This document shows positions 26,749 through 35,635 of a DNA stretch of 49,496 nt, piece after piece. Origin of the DNA: Kocuria subflava (lineage in GTDB: Bacteria > Actinomycetota > Actinomycetes > Actinomycetales > Micrococcaceae); assembly GCF_012163155.1 (NCBI RefSeq), contig NZ_JAAVUN010000020.1, positions 1 through 49,496 of the forward strand. Direction: 5' to 3'. Numbering within the stretch: the stretch's first letter is position 1; every line of letters starts with the position of its first letter. The notes under the pieces were generated by a model. That model had not been told where the DNA came from. It saw only the letters and a list, made by a program, of their open reading frames with translations, and did no database searches. The position numbers were made by a program, and so were the translations under genes.

Positions 26749-27763
26749 TCACTGTCCTGCCATGGTGGCCAGGATGCGGTCATGGGCCACCTGCCACGGG
26801 TGGGACTTCTCCGTGGTCCAGGAGTTGTGGGAGGCATCCGGGAGAATGACGCCCTCGGCATTGTCGCCGGCACTTTGAGCGGCACTCAGATAAGTCTGCG
26901 CCTGCGCCACCGGCACCACGGAATCGTTCTGCCCGTGGAAACACACAAAGTGATGGTGCGTGGGCAGGTGCTTGATCGGGGAGGCCATGGCGTAGCGGTC
27001 CGGGTAGGTCTCCGGCTCCCCGCCCATCAGCGGAATCATGTACCGGTCCTTGTTGTCCTCCGCCAGAGTGAGGTCATAAACCCCGGCCATGGGGAAACAT
27101 GCCTTGACGCCCAGCGCCGGGGCCCCGCCGGGTTCTCCAGTGTTGTTGGTGCCCCGGGAGGCCGCCCACGCCGCCAAGTTGCCGCCTGCGCTGTGCCCCT
27201 GATGAAGAACCGCCCGGTGTCCACGGGGTTGCCGATCTTTTCCCCCAGGTGGGGACCAGGTCCATGGCGGCGGCGATGTCCTCGAAGGTCTGCGGCCAGC
27301 CACCGCCGCCGTCCACGCCCCGGTACTCCACGTTCCACGCAACAGCACCGTGCGCGGCCAAGGACTTTGACAGCGATTACATGTAGTTGAGATTGGAGGT
27401 GGCCATCCAGCCACCTCCGTGGATCATCATCACCACGGCCACCGGGGCTGATGTGGGCAGCGGTTGTGGGATCCACAGTTGCCCGTACTGGCGCTGTGAC
27501 TCCGTGCCGTACTTGACCACAACGGGGTCCCCCACGGTGTACGTGTCCGTGGTGGCCACGGCAACGGGTTGAGGGGAGGGGGAGGATTGTCCGGGGGAGG
27601 CACCCGCGGCGCCGTCGGAGTTCGACGACGCACATGCACTCAAGGTGGCACCGGCTGCCGCACCCACGCCCAGCCCCAGGCCTTTGAGCAAGCCGCGCCG
27701 TGAAAACTGGCTCAGTGCCGGGGTTTCCAGGCAAGCCCCCATGCGGTCTGGATGCGAGGTCAT
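26749..27763 (-). pseudogene. Tat-type lipoprotein alpha/beta-hydrolase, paralogue 4, with nonsense codon and two frameshifts
   Basis: Starts at the ATG at 27763: QFSRRGLLKGLGLGVGAAAG and the lipobox TLSAC, then a Ser/Pro linker and MMIHGGGWMATSNLNYM. A TAA at 27377-27379 follows where paralogue 3 has Arg (NYMRAIA). The same frame goes on as SLSKSLAAHGAVAWNVEYRG until about 27250. The text then passes to a second frame (EKIGNPVDTGRFFIRG) and, near 27205, to a third (GHSAGGNLAAWAAS to the end). One nonsense and two small indels make this the most decayed gene of the window. Its convergent paralogue at 25682 is intact. The catalytic Ser, Asp and His positions are still recognisable in pieces. 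Confidence 0.82.
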
Positions 27764-27804
27764 GCGTCCATGGTAGAGGCTCCACCTGGTGCGTGATTCC
27801 CGGC

Positions 27805-29244
27805 TCAGTCGTGCATGTCCTCCAGCTCCACACCCTTGGTTTCTCGCACGGCCTTGACCACAAAGAACACGGAGACCAGGGCAAAGAACGCGTAGAGGCC
27901 GTAGGCGAACACCAGGGACGCTTCCGAGATGATGGGGAAGGTCACGGTCACCAACCAGTTGGCGATCCACTGGATGAAACCGGCCACGGCCAGGGCGGCG
28001 CCGCGGATCTTGTTGGGGAACATCTCCCCCAACAGGACCCACATCACGGGTCCCCAGGAGATACCGAAGAACACCACGTAGAGGTTGGCGGCAACCAGGG
28101 CGATCAACCCGGCGGTGTCACCCAGGACCGGCCCGGCATCAGTGACCGTGGCCGTGGCGAACACTGCAGCCATGGTGCCCAGGGTCAGTGCCATGCCGAT
28201 GGAACCGATCAACAACAGGCGTTTGCGCCCGATCTTGTCCACCAGCAGGATCGCCACAATGGTCACCACCACGTTGGTCACGGAGGTGATGGTGGAAATG
28301 GTGAAGGCATCGCCTTCCTGGAACCCCACCGACTGCCAGAGCTGGTTGGAGTAGTAGAAGATCACGTTGATGCCCACCAGTTGCTGCAAGGCGGCCAGGC
28401 CGATGCCGATCCACACAATCGGTTTGAGCCCAAAAGCTTTGCCCGCAAGATCGGACAGGCGGGGGTTGTGCTCCTTGTCCAGGGTCCGCTCGATCACGGA
28501 CATGCGGTGCTCCGCGGGGGCCTGCCCCTGGAGGCGGACCATCACCGTCATGGCCTCGTCCCGGCGTCCCTGTTGGACCAACCACCGGGGGGACTCGGGG
28601 ATGGTGTAGGCGCCCACCAGGTAAATGATGGCCGGTACGGCTTCCAGCAGGAACATCCAGCGCCAGGCGTCCAGACCGAACAACCAGGAGGATTCGGCCG
28701 AACCGGCAAAACCAACGATGATGCGGTTGGTGATCTGGGAGGCAAAGATGCCCAGCACAATGCCCATCTGCTGCAGGGAGCCCAAGCGGCCACGGATGTC
28801 CGCCGGGGCGATTTCTGCAATGTAGGCCGGGGCAATGATGGAGGCCACACCCACACCCACACCGCCCACCACGCGCCAGAAGACCAACCAGTAGAAGCCA
28901 CCCATGTCTGGGCCGAAGAATGGATCGATGGCGCAGAAGATGGAGGAGAGCAGGAACAGGATCGCGGCAATGCGCATCACGCGCACGCGCCCCAACTTGT
29001 CCGCCAGGCGCCCGCCCAAGGCCGCGCCGGCTGCCGCGCCCAACAGCGCGGAGGCCACGGCACTGCCCAGGGCGGTGGGGCCCACGCCAAAGTATTCCCG
29101 CATGGCGCCCGTGGCACCGTTGATGACCGCGGAGTCGTAACCGAACAGGAATCCGCCGATGGCTGCCACGATGGTGATACGAACCACCGCGCTGGTGTTG
29201 GCCGTGTGGCCTGCCACGGAGGTGGGGGAGGTGTAGGTGGACAT
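27805..29244 (-). CDS. MFS sugar transporter (sugar porter family)
   Basis: 479 residues from the ATG at 29244, which has AAGGAG 6 nt upstream; the ATG at 29295 gives only an unrelated extension. 12 membrane segments. Sugar-porter signatures: GGFLFGYDSAVINGATGAMR, ADKLGRVRVMR, PESPRWLVQQGRR before the central loop, QQLVGINVIFYYS in helix 7, VDKIGRKRLLLIG, and PNKIRGAALA plus VRETKGVELEDM at the end. These are H+-coupled importers for hexoses, pentoses or inositol. It stands alone, with a 406-bp upstream region containing several small dyads that could be operators. Confidence 0.93.
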   Translation of the reverse strand: MSTYTSPTSVAGHTANTSAVVRITIVAAIGGFLFGYDSAVINGATGAMREYFGVGPTALGSAVASALLGAAAGAALGGRLADKLGRVRVMRIAAILFLLSSIFCAIDPFFGPDMGGFYWLVFWRVVGGVGVGVASIIAPAYIAEIAPADIRGRLGSLQQMGIVLGIFASQITNRIIVGFAGSAESSWLFGLDAWRWMFLLEAVPAIIYLVGAYTIPESPRWLVQQGRRDEAMTVMVRLQGQAPAEHRMSVIERTLDKEHNPRLSDLAGKAFGLKPIVWIGIGLAALQQLVGINVIFYYSNQLWQSVGFQEGDAFTISTITSVTNVVVTIVAILLVDKIGRKRLLLIGSIGMALTLGTMAAVFATATVTDAGPVLGDTAGLIALVAANLYVVFFGISWGPVMWVLLGEMFPNKIRGAALAVAGFIQWIANWLVTVTFPIISEASLVFAYGLYAFFALVSVFFVVKAVRETKGVELEDMHD

Positions 29245-29650
29245 GCGCTGCTCCTTGGCTGCCCGGGGCCGCGCCAAGTTCATGACGTGGATCACGGTCT
29301 GAGTGTCTCGCTAGGCTAAAGCGCAGCCTCCTGAGTGTCCACACGATGACGTCACGGTGACGCCGGGGTGAATCCGTCGGTCGGGCAACCACCGTTCAGT
29401 GGCCATCACCCTTGTGTTGTGAGGTGATGCGTCACTAAAATGGTGGACAGACAACATGTTGTTTCGGCAACCTGTCCCCCATCCCGGTGATTGACCGGAT
29501 CCGTCACGGATGCTGATGCGGGATGAGAGTCGATCCGGTCAACATGGGGATTCGGGTCCGCTGGGAGCGGATTCATGGGGGTGCCACGGGGCTGTGGATG
29601 GATCTCACGCCACATCACGCGCCACCGGGGCATGAGCTTGAGGGGGCGAT
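29245..29650. promoter_or_regulatory. 406-bp intergenic region with several dyad sites and a candidate promoter
   Basis: No gene is supported here. It holds CGTCACGGTGACG (29350-29362, perfect dyad), GTGATGCGTCAC (29424-29435, a partial relative of it) and the palindrome ACAACATGTTGT (29451-29462). A rightward promoter may be TTGTGT (29412) with TAAAAT (29436) at 18-bp spacing. The two CGTCAC/GTGACG-type dyads could be sites for one dimeric regulator controlling the sugar transporter or the proline-rich protein gene. Confidence 0.35.
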
Positions 29651-31258
29651 GTGAACGGCAACGGCCGGACGCGTGGGTTGATCAGGGGTCGCGGACGTCA
29701 CCGTGATCCGCAGGCAACCACCATCTGGCGACCCCGCATGCCGGTTTCCTCCACAGGAGTTCCCGTTTACGTCACGGCGGCAGCCGGCGCCGTGGTGGCT
29801 GGCATGATCACAACCGTTGCCCCCAGCACCACCGCAGAAACCACGCGCACCGACCCTGTGGGTTCCCAGGACTCCTCTTCGCGGGACGCCCTGGTGGCCG
29901 CGCTTGGATCCACATCTCAACCCACCGTCACTGCGTGGCCGAGCACCGGCGTCACACAGGGGCAGAACCCTGCAGCTGGGGACAGCGGGTGGGTTGCTGC
30001 CCCGGCACCGCCTGAACCCGGCAAGGCCGGGACACGCACCTATGTGTTGCCCAGCCCCGCCGGAGTCCTGCGGGCCGGGTCTGCCGTTCGGCAGATGGGC
30101 CGCGGCGTGGGATCTGCATTCTCCAACCAGAGCAAGCCCGGATGGTCCGCCCACCCTGCGGTGCCGCTTGCAGGACCGGTACTTCCCGACGCCGTGGTGG
30201 TGGGAACTGTTCAGGTCGCCATGCCCTCGGGGGCTGTGGCCGCCTTCCAGGCCGGGCAGCTGGACCTGCCGCAGCTCGAGCTGGCCGGCATGGACCGGGC
30301 GGTGGCCTTTCCCCCGCTGCGGGATCCGGTGGCGGTGGTGGATCCCACGCGGTTGGTGGGTCAACCTCCGTTGGCCCCCTTGGCCGTCTCCAGCGCGACA
30401 CCGGTGAGCCTTGCGGTGGGTGATCTGGTGGTGGTGCCTGCCACGGTGGTGGAGGTACCCCGCGTCCCCCTGCAGGTCCCGGGTGGTCTGGTGCCTGATC
30501 CAGCCACTTCGGATGTCACGTCTCCCACACCATCTGAGGATGGCGTGGTGCTTGCGCAGGAGTCATCGGTGGGAGGGACTGAACTCAGTACCGAGCTGCT
30601 GACGCCGCGGGCCATGCCGTTCTCTGCAGTGGCACAGGATGACCACGCATCCCCGGTGCTGGGTGAATTCCTGGTGGAGCCGCCGTCAGCGTTGCCTCAG
30701 TCCGACGTGCCCCCGCTCGGTGTGCCGCAGCCTGTCTTGCCGCAGCCCCAGGTGCTTCAATCCGTGGTCCCGCAACCGGAAGATCCGCAACCGGTGGAGT
30801 TTCCCCAGGCGCATGTTCCCCAGCCCCTGATTCCGCAGATGCCGAGCGCGCATTTCGAGACCCCGCAGCCGGAGAACTCGCAACCGGAGTTCTCCGAGCC
30901 GGTGGGGAACTCGACCATGCCGTGGCCCACCCATCCGGAGACGTCGTCGTTGGACCCGGATGAGCTCATCCTCAGCGACGGTCTCCAGTGGGTGCCTGCC
31001 CCGCAGCCCCCACCACAAGCCGAGCCCAGTGCCTGGGTGCCGTTGGATTCACGTCTGGCAGTCCCGGACGAATCAGCTGCCCCGGCACAGTCAGTCGTCC
31101 CGGCACCACCAGAAGCCCCGGCCGAACCTGCCGTCCCAACGGATCCTGCTTCCCTTGAGATCCCACAAGAAGCCACGTCAGAGACCGTGTCACCACCACA
31201 TGTGGGCACCGGTGAGCCATCCGTGGAGCCCTCGGCCCAGCCTCCCGCCGGTGAGTGA
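29651..31258 (+). CDS. proline-rich protein with one N-terminal membrane anchor, family not recognised
   Basis: 535 residues from a GTG with GAGGGGG upstream. The first 30 residues are Arg-rich and cytoplasmic; a hydrophobic segment at about 38-56 (VYVTAAAGAVVAGMITTV) follows, so the rest is likely outside. Residues 57-320 are low in charge and rich in Val, Pro, Ala and Gly. Residues ~350-430 consist of irregular repeats of (V/L)PQP and PQPE, and 470-535 are Pro/Ala/Glu-rich. No enzyme motif, LPxTG or cysteine is visible. It looks like an extended wall-spanning or surface protein. A PAP2-like membrane protein gene follows 89 bp later. I recognise no homologue. Confidence 0.7.
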   Translation: MNGNGRTRGLIRGRGRHRDPQATTIWRPRMPVSSTGVPVYVTAAAGAVVAGMITTVAPSTTAETTRTDPVGSQDSSSRDALVAALGSTSQPTVTAWPSTGVTQGQNPAAGDSGWVAAPAPPEPGKAGTRTYVLPSPAGVLRAGSAVRQMGRGVGSAFSNQSKPGWSAHPAVPLAGPVLPDAVVVGTVQVAMPSGAVAAFQAGQLDLPQLELAGMDRAVAFPPLRDPVAVVDPTRLVGQPPLAPLAVSSATPVSLAVGDLVVVPATVVEVPRVPLQVPGGLVPDPATSDVTSPTPSEDGVVLAQESSVGGTELSTELLTPRAMPFSAVAQDDHASPVLGEFLVEPPSALPQSDVPPLGVPQPVLPQPQVLQSVVPQPEDPQPVEFPQAHVPQPLIPQMPSAHFETPQPENSQPEFSEPVGNSTMPWPTHPETSSLDPDELILSDGLQWVPAPQPPPQAEPSAWVPLDSRLAVPDESAAPAQSVVPAPPEAPAEPAVPTDPASLEIPQEATSETVSPPHVGTGEPSVEPSAQPPAGE

Positions 31259-31347
31259 CCCTGGAAGCTGCCTGAAAATATTCCCGTTTGTTGTTCAACT
31301 TCGACGTGGCGTTTAGAGATTTTCGCAACTGATGCCACAATCGAAGA

Positions 31348-32220
31348 ATGTCTTCCCCGGCGCAGAACACTTCCCCCTCGCCGGACCGCACGACGTGGCG
31401 ACTGCCGCAGCTGGAGCACTGGGTCATCATCCCGCTGATTGTCATCCTGGCAATCGGAACGGTGGGACGGATCATCAGCTTCACCCCGCAGGTCGGTGCC
31501 GCTGAATCGCAGGTCCTCGCAGCACTCGAACCCGTGCGTTCTTCCATGATGTTGGCCGCTGCCAACTTTGTGCACGGCGCGTTCAGTGCACCCATGATTT
31601 TTGCCGTGATCGCCGCTTTGACCGCCTGGTTGGTGGTCATCCGCCGGTCCGCTCGGGATGCTGCCGGTTTTGCGGTGATCGCCGTCGTCGCTTCCACGGT
31701 GTGCTTCATGACCCAGCAGATCGTGTCCCGGCCGGCGCCGGTGATCCCGGGGGAAACGTTGACTGCTGCTGAGACGGCGTCGTCCATGCCCGCCGGTGCG
31801 GTGTGCGGCGCGGTGGTGATCACCTTGGCCCTGCTGGTGACTGCACGTCATCACGCCAAGGCCACTCTGCTGTTGGCCATTGGTGGCGGCGTGACGCTGC
31901 TGGTTGCCGCTGCCACATTGGTCGGTTCCTCGGCCTACCTGCTGGATGTTCTGGCCGCAGCACCCGTGGCTTGGGCAGGCATCGCGTTGGGGTGCGGTGT
32001 GGCCAACCGGGCCGTGCCCGCCATGGCGCAGACCTTCGGGTGGGACCTGAACCAGAGCGAACGCAAGCTCAACTACCGCAGCCCCGACCGCAGCGTGGCC
32101 TACGCGCAAACCCACCAGCCGGCGCCCCAGACCACCGCGGACCTTTCCGTCACCGCCAGGGATTACGACGACGGCCCCGTCACCGAGGAGATCCCCGTCA
32201 TCCGGCACAACGCCGCCTGA
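31348..32220 (+). CDS. PAP2-superfamily-like membrane protein lacking the catalytic residues
   Basis: 290 residues with about six membrane segments and a hydrophilic 55-residue tail. The layout follows type-2 phosphatidic acid phosphatases, but the three signature motifs are changed. Motif 1 (KxxxxxxRP) is TQQIVSRPAPV, keeping only the RP. Motif 2 (PSGH) is SSMPAGAVCGAV, without the His. Motif 3 (SRxxxxxHxxxD) is VGSSAYLLDVLAAA, without the Arg and His. It therefore cannot work as a normal PAP2 phosphatase, if the relationship is right. The reading frame is intact, so a structural or lipid-binding role is possible. An inverted 79-bp palindromic element follows the stop. Confidence 0.6.
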   Translation: MSSPAQNTSPSPDRTTWRLPQLEHWVIIPLIVILAIGTVGRIISFTPQVGAAESQVLAALEPVRSSMMLAAANFVHGAFSAPMIFAVIAALTAWLVVIRRSARDAAGFAVIAVVASTVCFMTQQIVSRPAPVIPGETLTAAETASSMPAGAVCGAVVITLALLVTARHHAKATLLLAIGGGVTLLVAAATLVGSSAYLLDVLAAAPVAWAGIALGCGVANRAVPAMAQTFGWDLNQSERKLNYRSPDRSVAYAQTHQPAPQTTADLSVTARDYDDGPVTEEIPVIRHNAA

Positions 32221-32225
32221 TCCCA

Positions 32226-32304
32226 CCCTCATACGCCGAGTAGGCCTTTTGATCGCTGCTGACTGACCCAGGGGCGATCAAAAGGCCTACTCGGCGTATG
32301 AGGG
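32226..32304. repeat. palindromic element, copy A (bidirectional terminator)
   Basis: 31-nt arms (32226-32256, 32274-32304) pair perfectly around a 17-nt loop. The core arm reads CGCCGAGTAGGCC, then TTTTGATCGC. It shares arms and loop with copies at 41287-41351 and 49350-49412. Here it separates two convergent genes. Confidence 0.9.
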
Positions 32305-32315
32305 GGAGGGGGGTC

Positions 32316-34652
32316 TCAGCGGTCGATCCTACGGTGGAAGGGCCACCAGATGATCCGGCCCATGTCGTAGGTCAGGGCCGGCACCAGCAGGGAGCGGACC
32401 AGCAACGCATCCAGCAGCACGCCAAAGGCCACGATGAACGCCAGCTGGACCATGAACACAATGGGGATCACGGCCAGGGCGGCAAAGGTGGCGGCCAACA
32501 CCACACCCGCCGAGGTGATTACACCACCGGTGAGCACCAGGCCCCGCAGGATCCCGGCCCGTGTTCCGTGCTCCAAGGACTCTTCCCGCACCCGCGACAT
32601 CAGGAAGATGTTGTAGTCGATGCCCAAGGCCACCAGGAACACGAAGGCGTACAGGGGTACGGAGGCGTCAGATCCGGGGAAGTTGAACACATGGTTGAAC
32701 AGCAGTGCTGAAACACCCAGGGCGGAGGCAAAGGAGATCACCGTCAGGATGATCAGCAGTACCGGTGCCAGAACGGAGCGCAGCAACAGCATCAGGATGA
32801 TGGTCACCACCACCAGGATGATGGGGATGATCAGGTTGCGGTCGTGGATGGAAGCGGCCTGGGTGTCCATGCTGCTGGCCGTTTCCCCGCCCACAATGAT
32901 GCTGGAATCCACGTCCTTGAGCTCCGTGCGCAACTGAGTCACGGCTTCCTGGGCTTCATCCGCGTCAGGTGCCACCGTGGTGGTGATCTGAATCTGGACG
33001 TCACCGTCAGAAACTGTGGGCTCCACGCCGGCAAACGGGTTGGCGCCATCAGGTGCACCCTGGAACTGCTGCGCCTGCTCTTCAGCAGCAGTGCCCAGAG
33101 GCAGGGAGCCGGACGGCGAATCGTTGGCGGTCACCGCCACGGAGTCGGTCACCTCCAGCTCTTCGGCCCGTTCAGCCACCTGGTCCTGGGTGCCATCCGG
33201 TGCGATCACGGTGATGGGTGAGCCCGTGCCACCCGGGAAGTGCGCGGACAGGGCGTCCTGGCCATCGGAGGCAGGGGAGTCCCCGATCAAGGTTTCTGAC
33301 TGCTTGAGGCCGGAGGCCTGCAGGGTTGGGGCAAAGGCCGCCATGGCCACCAGAGCAATGGTGGCAACAATCCACACCACCCGGAACCGGCGGGCCACAA
33401 ACCGGCCGATGCCGGCCCACAGGCCCTTGCCCGTGACCGTGGGAAGGCCGTCCACACCACCGGGGTCCACCACGCGCACGGCGTCGGGCCGGTTGGGATC
33501 GTACTTGGGGCGCGAGGGCCAGAACCCTGCCCGCCCCAGTACGTAGAGCACGGCCGGGAGGAACGTCAGTGCCGCCAGCATGGAGAACGCAATGCCCGTG
33601 GCGGCCGCCGGTCCCAGCGCCTTGGTGGAGCCCAGGTCGGAGAACAGCAGGCACAACAACCCGGCGATCACGGTGGAGCCGGAGGCCAGGACCGGTTCAA
33701 TGGTGCCGCGAATGGCAGTGCGGGTGGCGGTGGCCTTGCTGCGGTCCTCCCTCAACGCTTCCCGGTACCGGGCCGTGTAGAGCAGGCAGTAGTCCGTGGC
33801 GGCACCCACCACCAGGATGAACAGAATGCCCTGGACCTGGCCGTCAATCTGGATCAGCCCGGCCTGCGCCGTTAGGTAGACCACAATGATGGCTGCGCAC
33901 AGGGCCGCCATGGCCGTGATCAGCACAATCACCGGCAGCAGCGGGGAGCGGTAGACGATCACCAGGATCACGAACACCACAGCCAGTGCCACCAGCAGCA
34001 AGATCCCGTCAATGCCCGCAAAGCCCTCGGCCAGCTCAGTGGCGAATCCCGCCGGGCCGGTGACGTACGTGTTCAGGCCCTCCGGTGCGGTGTCCTGCAT
34101 TTCCGTACGGAGGTCGGAAACCTGCTCGTCATAGGTGTTCTCATTCATGGGGACAAAGACTTGCAGGGCCTTGCCGTCCTCGGACTCCACCGGCGGGGAG
34201 GCGGTCTCCTCCGCGAGTCCTGCATCCACCAGGGATTCGCTGAGGTTCTCAGCCCAGTCCCGGTCATCCTCCGTCAGACCGCCGTCGCGCTGCATCACGG
34301 CAACACCCGGGACAAAGGGGTCCTCCACAAAGTCGTCCGCCCGGTTGGAAACCTGGGTGGACTCCGCCGTCTCCGGCAGGAACGAGGACTGGCTGGACTC
34401 CACCACCTCGCTGATGCGGCCAAAGAACGGGCCACCCAAACCAATCACCACAACCCAGGCCAGCAAGGCGAAGGCGGGCAACAGGATGCGCAGCCACGTG
34501 GGGCCGCGCCGCCCGTTCTCCTGCTCCGGAGCTGCACGACGACGACCCGTGGAACTGCTGTCCCAGGGCAACTCCGTGTGCTCGGTGGCCGGTTCGTGCG
34601 GCGTCGTGGGCTCCGGTGTTGAAGCGGAGGAGGAGGTGGTGCTGGGTGCCAT
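32316..34652 (-). CDS. MMPL-family RND transporter
   Basis: 778 residues from the ATG at 34652 (GGAGCG upstream); a longer frame to 34736 has no homology. A Ser/Thr/Pro-rich N-terminal tail of about 70 residues precedes 12 membrane segments arranged 1+5+1+5 with two extracytoplasmic loops, as in MmpL proteins. MMPL features: LILVIVYRSPLLPVIVL-like helix 2, GAATDYCLLYTARYREALRE in the first half, and ALGIDYNIFLMSRVREES with EHGTRAGI in the second; the paired Asp-Tyr residues are the proton-relay positions. Likely exports lipids, siderophores or drugs with proton motive force. A 28-bp inverted repeat 105 bp upstream is a possible TetR-type operator. No accessory gene is adjacent. Confidence 0.92.
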   Translation of the reverse strand: MAPSTTSSSASTPEPTTPHEPATEHTELPWDSSSTGRRRAAPEQENGRRGPTWLRILLPAFALLAWVVVIGLGGPFFGRISEVVESSQSSFLPETAESTQVSNRADDFVEDPFVPGVAVMQRDGGLTEDDRDWAENLSESLVDAGLAEETASPPVESEDGKALQVFVPMNENTYDEQVSDLRTEMQDTAPEGLNTYVTGPAGFATELAEGFAGIDGILLLVALAVVFVILVIVYRSPLLPVIVLITAMAALCAAIIVVYLTAQAGLIQIDGQVQGILFILVVGAATDYCLLYTARYREALREDRSKATATRTAIRGTIEPVLASGSTVIAGLLCLLFSDLGSTKALGPAAATGIAFSMLAALTFLPAVLYVLGRAGFWPSRPKYDPNRPDAVRVVDPGGVDGLPTVTGKGLWAGIGRFVARRFRVVWIVATIALVAMAAFAPTLQASGLKQSETLIGDSPASDGQDALSAHFPGGTGSPITVIAPDGTQDQVAERAEELEVTDSVAVTANDSPSGSLPLGTAAEEQAQQFQGAPDGANPFAGVEPTVSDGDVQIQITTTVAPDADEAQEAVTQLRTELKDVDSSIIVGGETASSMDTQAASIHDRNLIIPIILVVVTIILMLLLRSVLAPVLLIILTVISFASALGVSALLFNHVFNFPGSDASVPLYAFVFLVALGIDYNIFLMSRVREESLEHGTRAGILRGLVLTGGVITSAGVVLAATFAALAVIPIVFMVQLAFIVAFGVLLDALLVRSLLVPALTYDMGRIIWWPFHRRIDR

Positions 34653-34756
34653 GAGGGGCGCTCCGATGTGGTGTGGGCCCCGGATGGCGGGTCCTGGAAA
34701 TGGGATGCGGAGGGGGTGGTGCCGTGAAGACACCACCCCCGACAGCTTACGAGTGG

Positions 34757-34784
34757 TTCACGTTTCGTAGTACCGAAGCGTGAA
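34757..34784. promoter_or_regulatory. 28-bp inverted repeat, candidate TetR-type operator of the MMPL gene
   Basis: TTCACGTTTCG and CGAAGCGTGAA pair with one mismatch across TAGTAC. It lies 105 bp before the MMPL ATG and 24 bp after the stop of the preceding gene. Length and AT-richer sequence suit a TetR dimer-pair site; a terminator is less likely because no U-tract follows on the minus strand. Confidence 0.45.
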
Positions 34785-34807
34785 AGACCCTGTCAGTGGA
34801 CACCGAC

Positions 34808-35635
34808 TCAGTTGAACTCCATGGGATCCGGGCCCAGGCGGCCGTTGTCACGCCCGAGCTCGGTCAGACGCTCCAACTGTTCCTCGTCCAGGGTCACCTG
34901 CAACGCACCCCAGTTCTCCCGGATGCGCTCCGGGGTGACGGACTTGGGGAACACGATGTTGCCGATGGCCAACTGCCACGCCAGCACGGTCTGAGCGGGG
35001 GTGGCACCCACTTCCTCAGCAATCTCCGTGACCGTGGGATCCGTGAGGACCTCCCCACCCTGGCCCAGCGGCGACCATGCCTCCGTGAGCACACCGTGGG
35101 AAGCATTGGCAGCGCGCAACTCCACCTGCGGGAAGTAGGGGTGCAGCTCGATCTGGTTGACGGCAGGGGTCACGCCGCTGTTCACCAGCTCCTCCACCAG
35201 GTGGGCCGGGAAGTTGGAGACTCCGATGGACCGGGCCCGCCCACTGTTGCGCAGTTCAACCAGGGCTTCCCAGCTGTCCCGGTAGAGACCGTTGGCGGGG
35301 CAGGGCCAGTGAATCAGGTAGAGGTCCACGTAATCGGTTCCCAGCCGCTGCAAGGACTGGTCCATGGCCTTCAAGGCGGAGTCGTAACCCTGGTCCTGGT
35401 TCCACAGCTTGGTGGTCAGGAAGATCTCCTGCCGGTCCAGGCCGGACTCAGCAAGAGCGCGACCCACGCCTTCCTCGTTGCCGTAGATCGCGGCGGTGTC
35501 AATGTGCCGGTACCCCGTTTCCAGAGCTGCGGCCACGGAAGCCTGCGCCACGTCCGGTTCCACCTGCCACGTGCCGAAACCCAGCTGGGGAATGGTGTGG
35601 TCATCGTTCATGGTCGAAACGGGTGAGGCGGTCAT
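34808..35635 (-). CDS. aldo/keto reductase (2,5-diketo-D-gluconate reductase type)
   Basis: 275 residues, (alpha/beta)8 barrel, NADPH-dependent carbonyl reductase. The catalytic tetrad positions are visible: Asp in YRHIDTAAIYGNEEGVG (also the Tyr), Lys in IFLTTKLWN and His in LYLIHWPCP. RARSIGVSNFPAHLVEEL and VNQIELHPYFPQ are AKR5-type signatures, and the C-terminal PKSVTPERIREN binds the 2'-phosphate of NADPH. The ATG at 35635 has AGGAG 5 nt upstream. The physiological substrate is probably a small aldehyde or diketone. It ends just before the MMPL promoter region. Upstream lies a tandem repeat and the sirtuin gene. Confidence 0.93.
   Translation of the reverse strand: MTASPVSTMNDDHTIPQLGFGTWQVEPDVAQASVAAALETGYRHIDTAAIYGNEEGVGRALAESGLDRQEIFLTTKLWNQDQGYDSALKAMDQSLQRLGTDYVDLYLIHWPCPANGLYRDSWEALVELRNSGRARSIGVSNFPAHLVEELVNSGVTPAVNQIELHPYFPQVELRAANASHGVLTEAWSPLGQGGEVLTDPTVTEIAEEVGATPAQTVLAWQLAIGNIVFPKSVTPERIRENWGALQVTLDEEQLERLTELGRDNGRLGPDPMEFN

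Noticed and set aside
26749-27884. Several overlapping frames on the minus strand as separate proteins
   Set aside because: They are pieces or shadows of one decayed esterase gene; the homologous segments pass from frame to frame.
29417-29436. CRP/GlxR-type site (TGTGA...TCACT)
   Set aside because: The half-sites are 9 bp apart rather than 6, so it does not fit the consensus.
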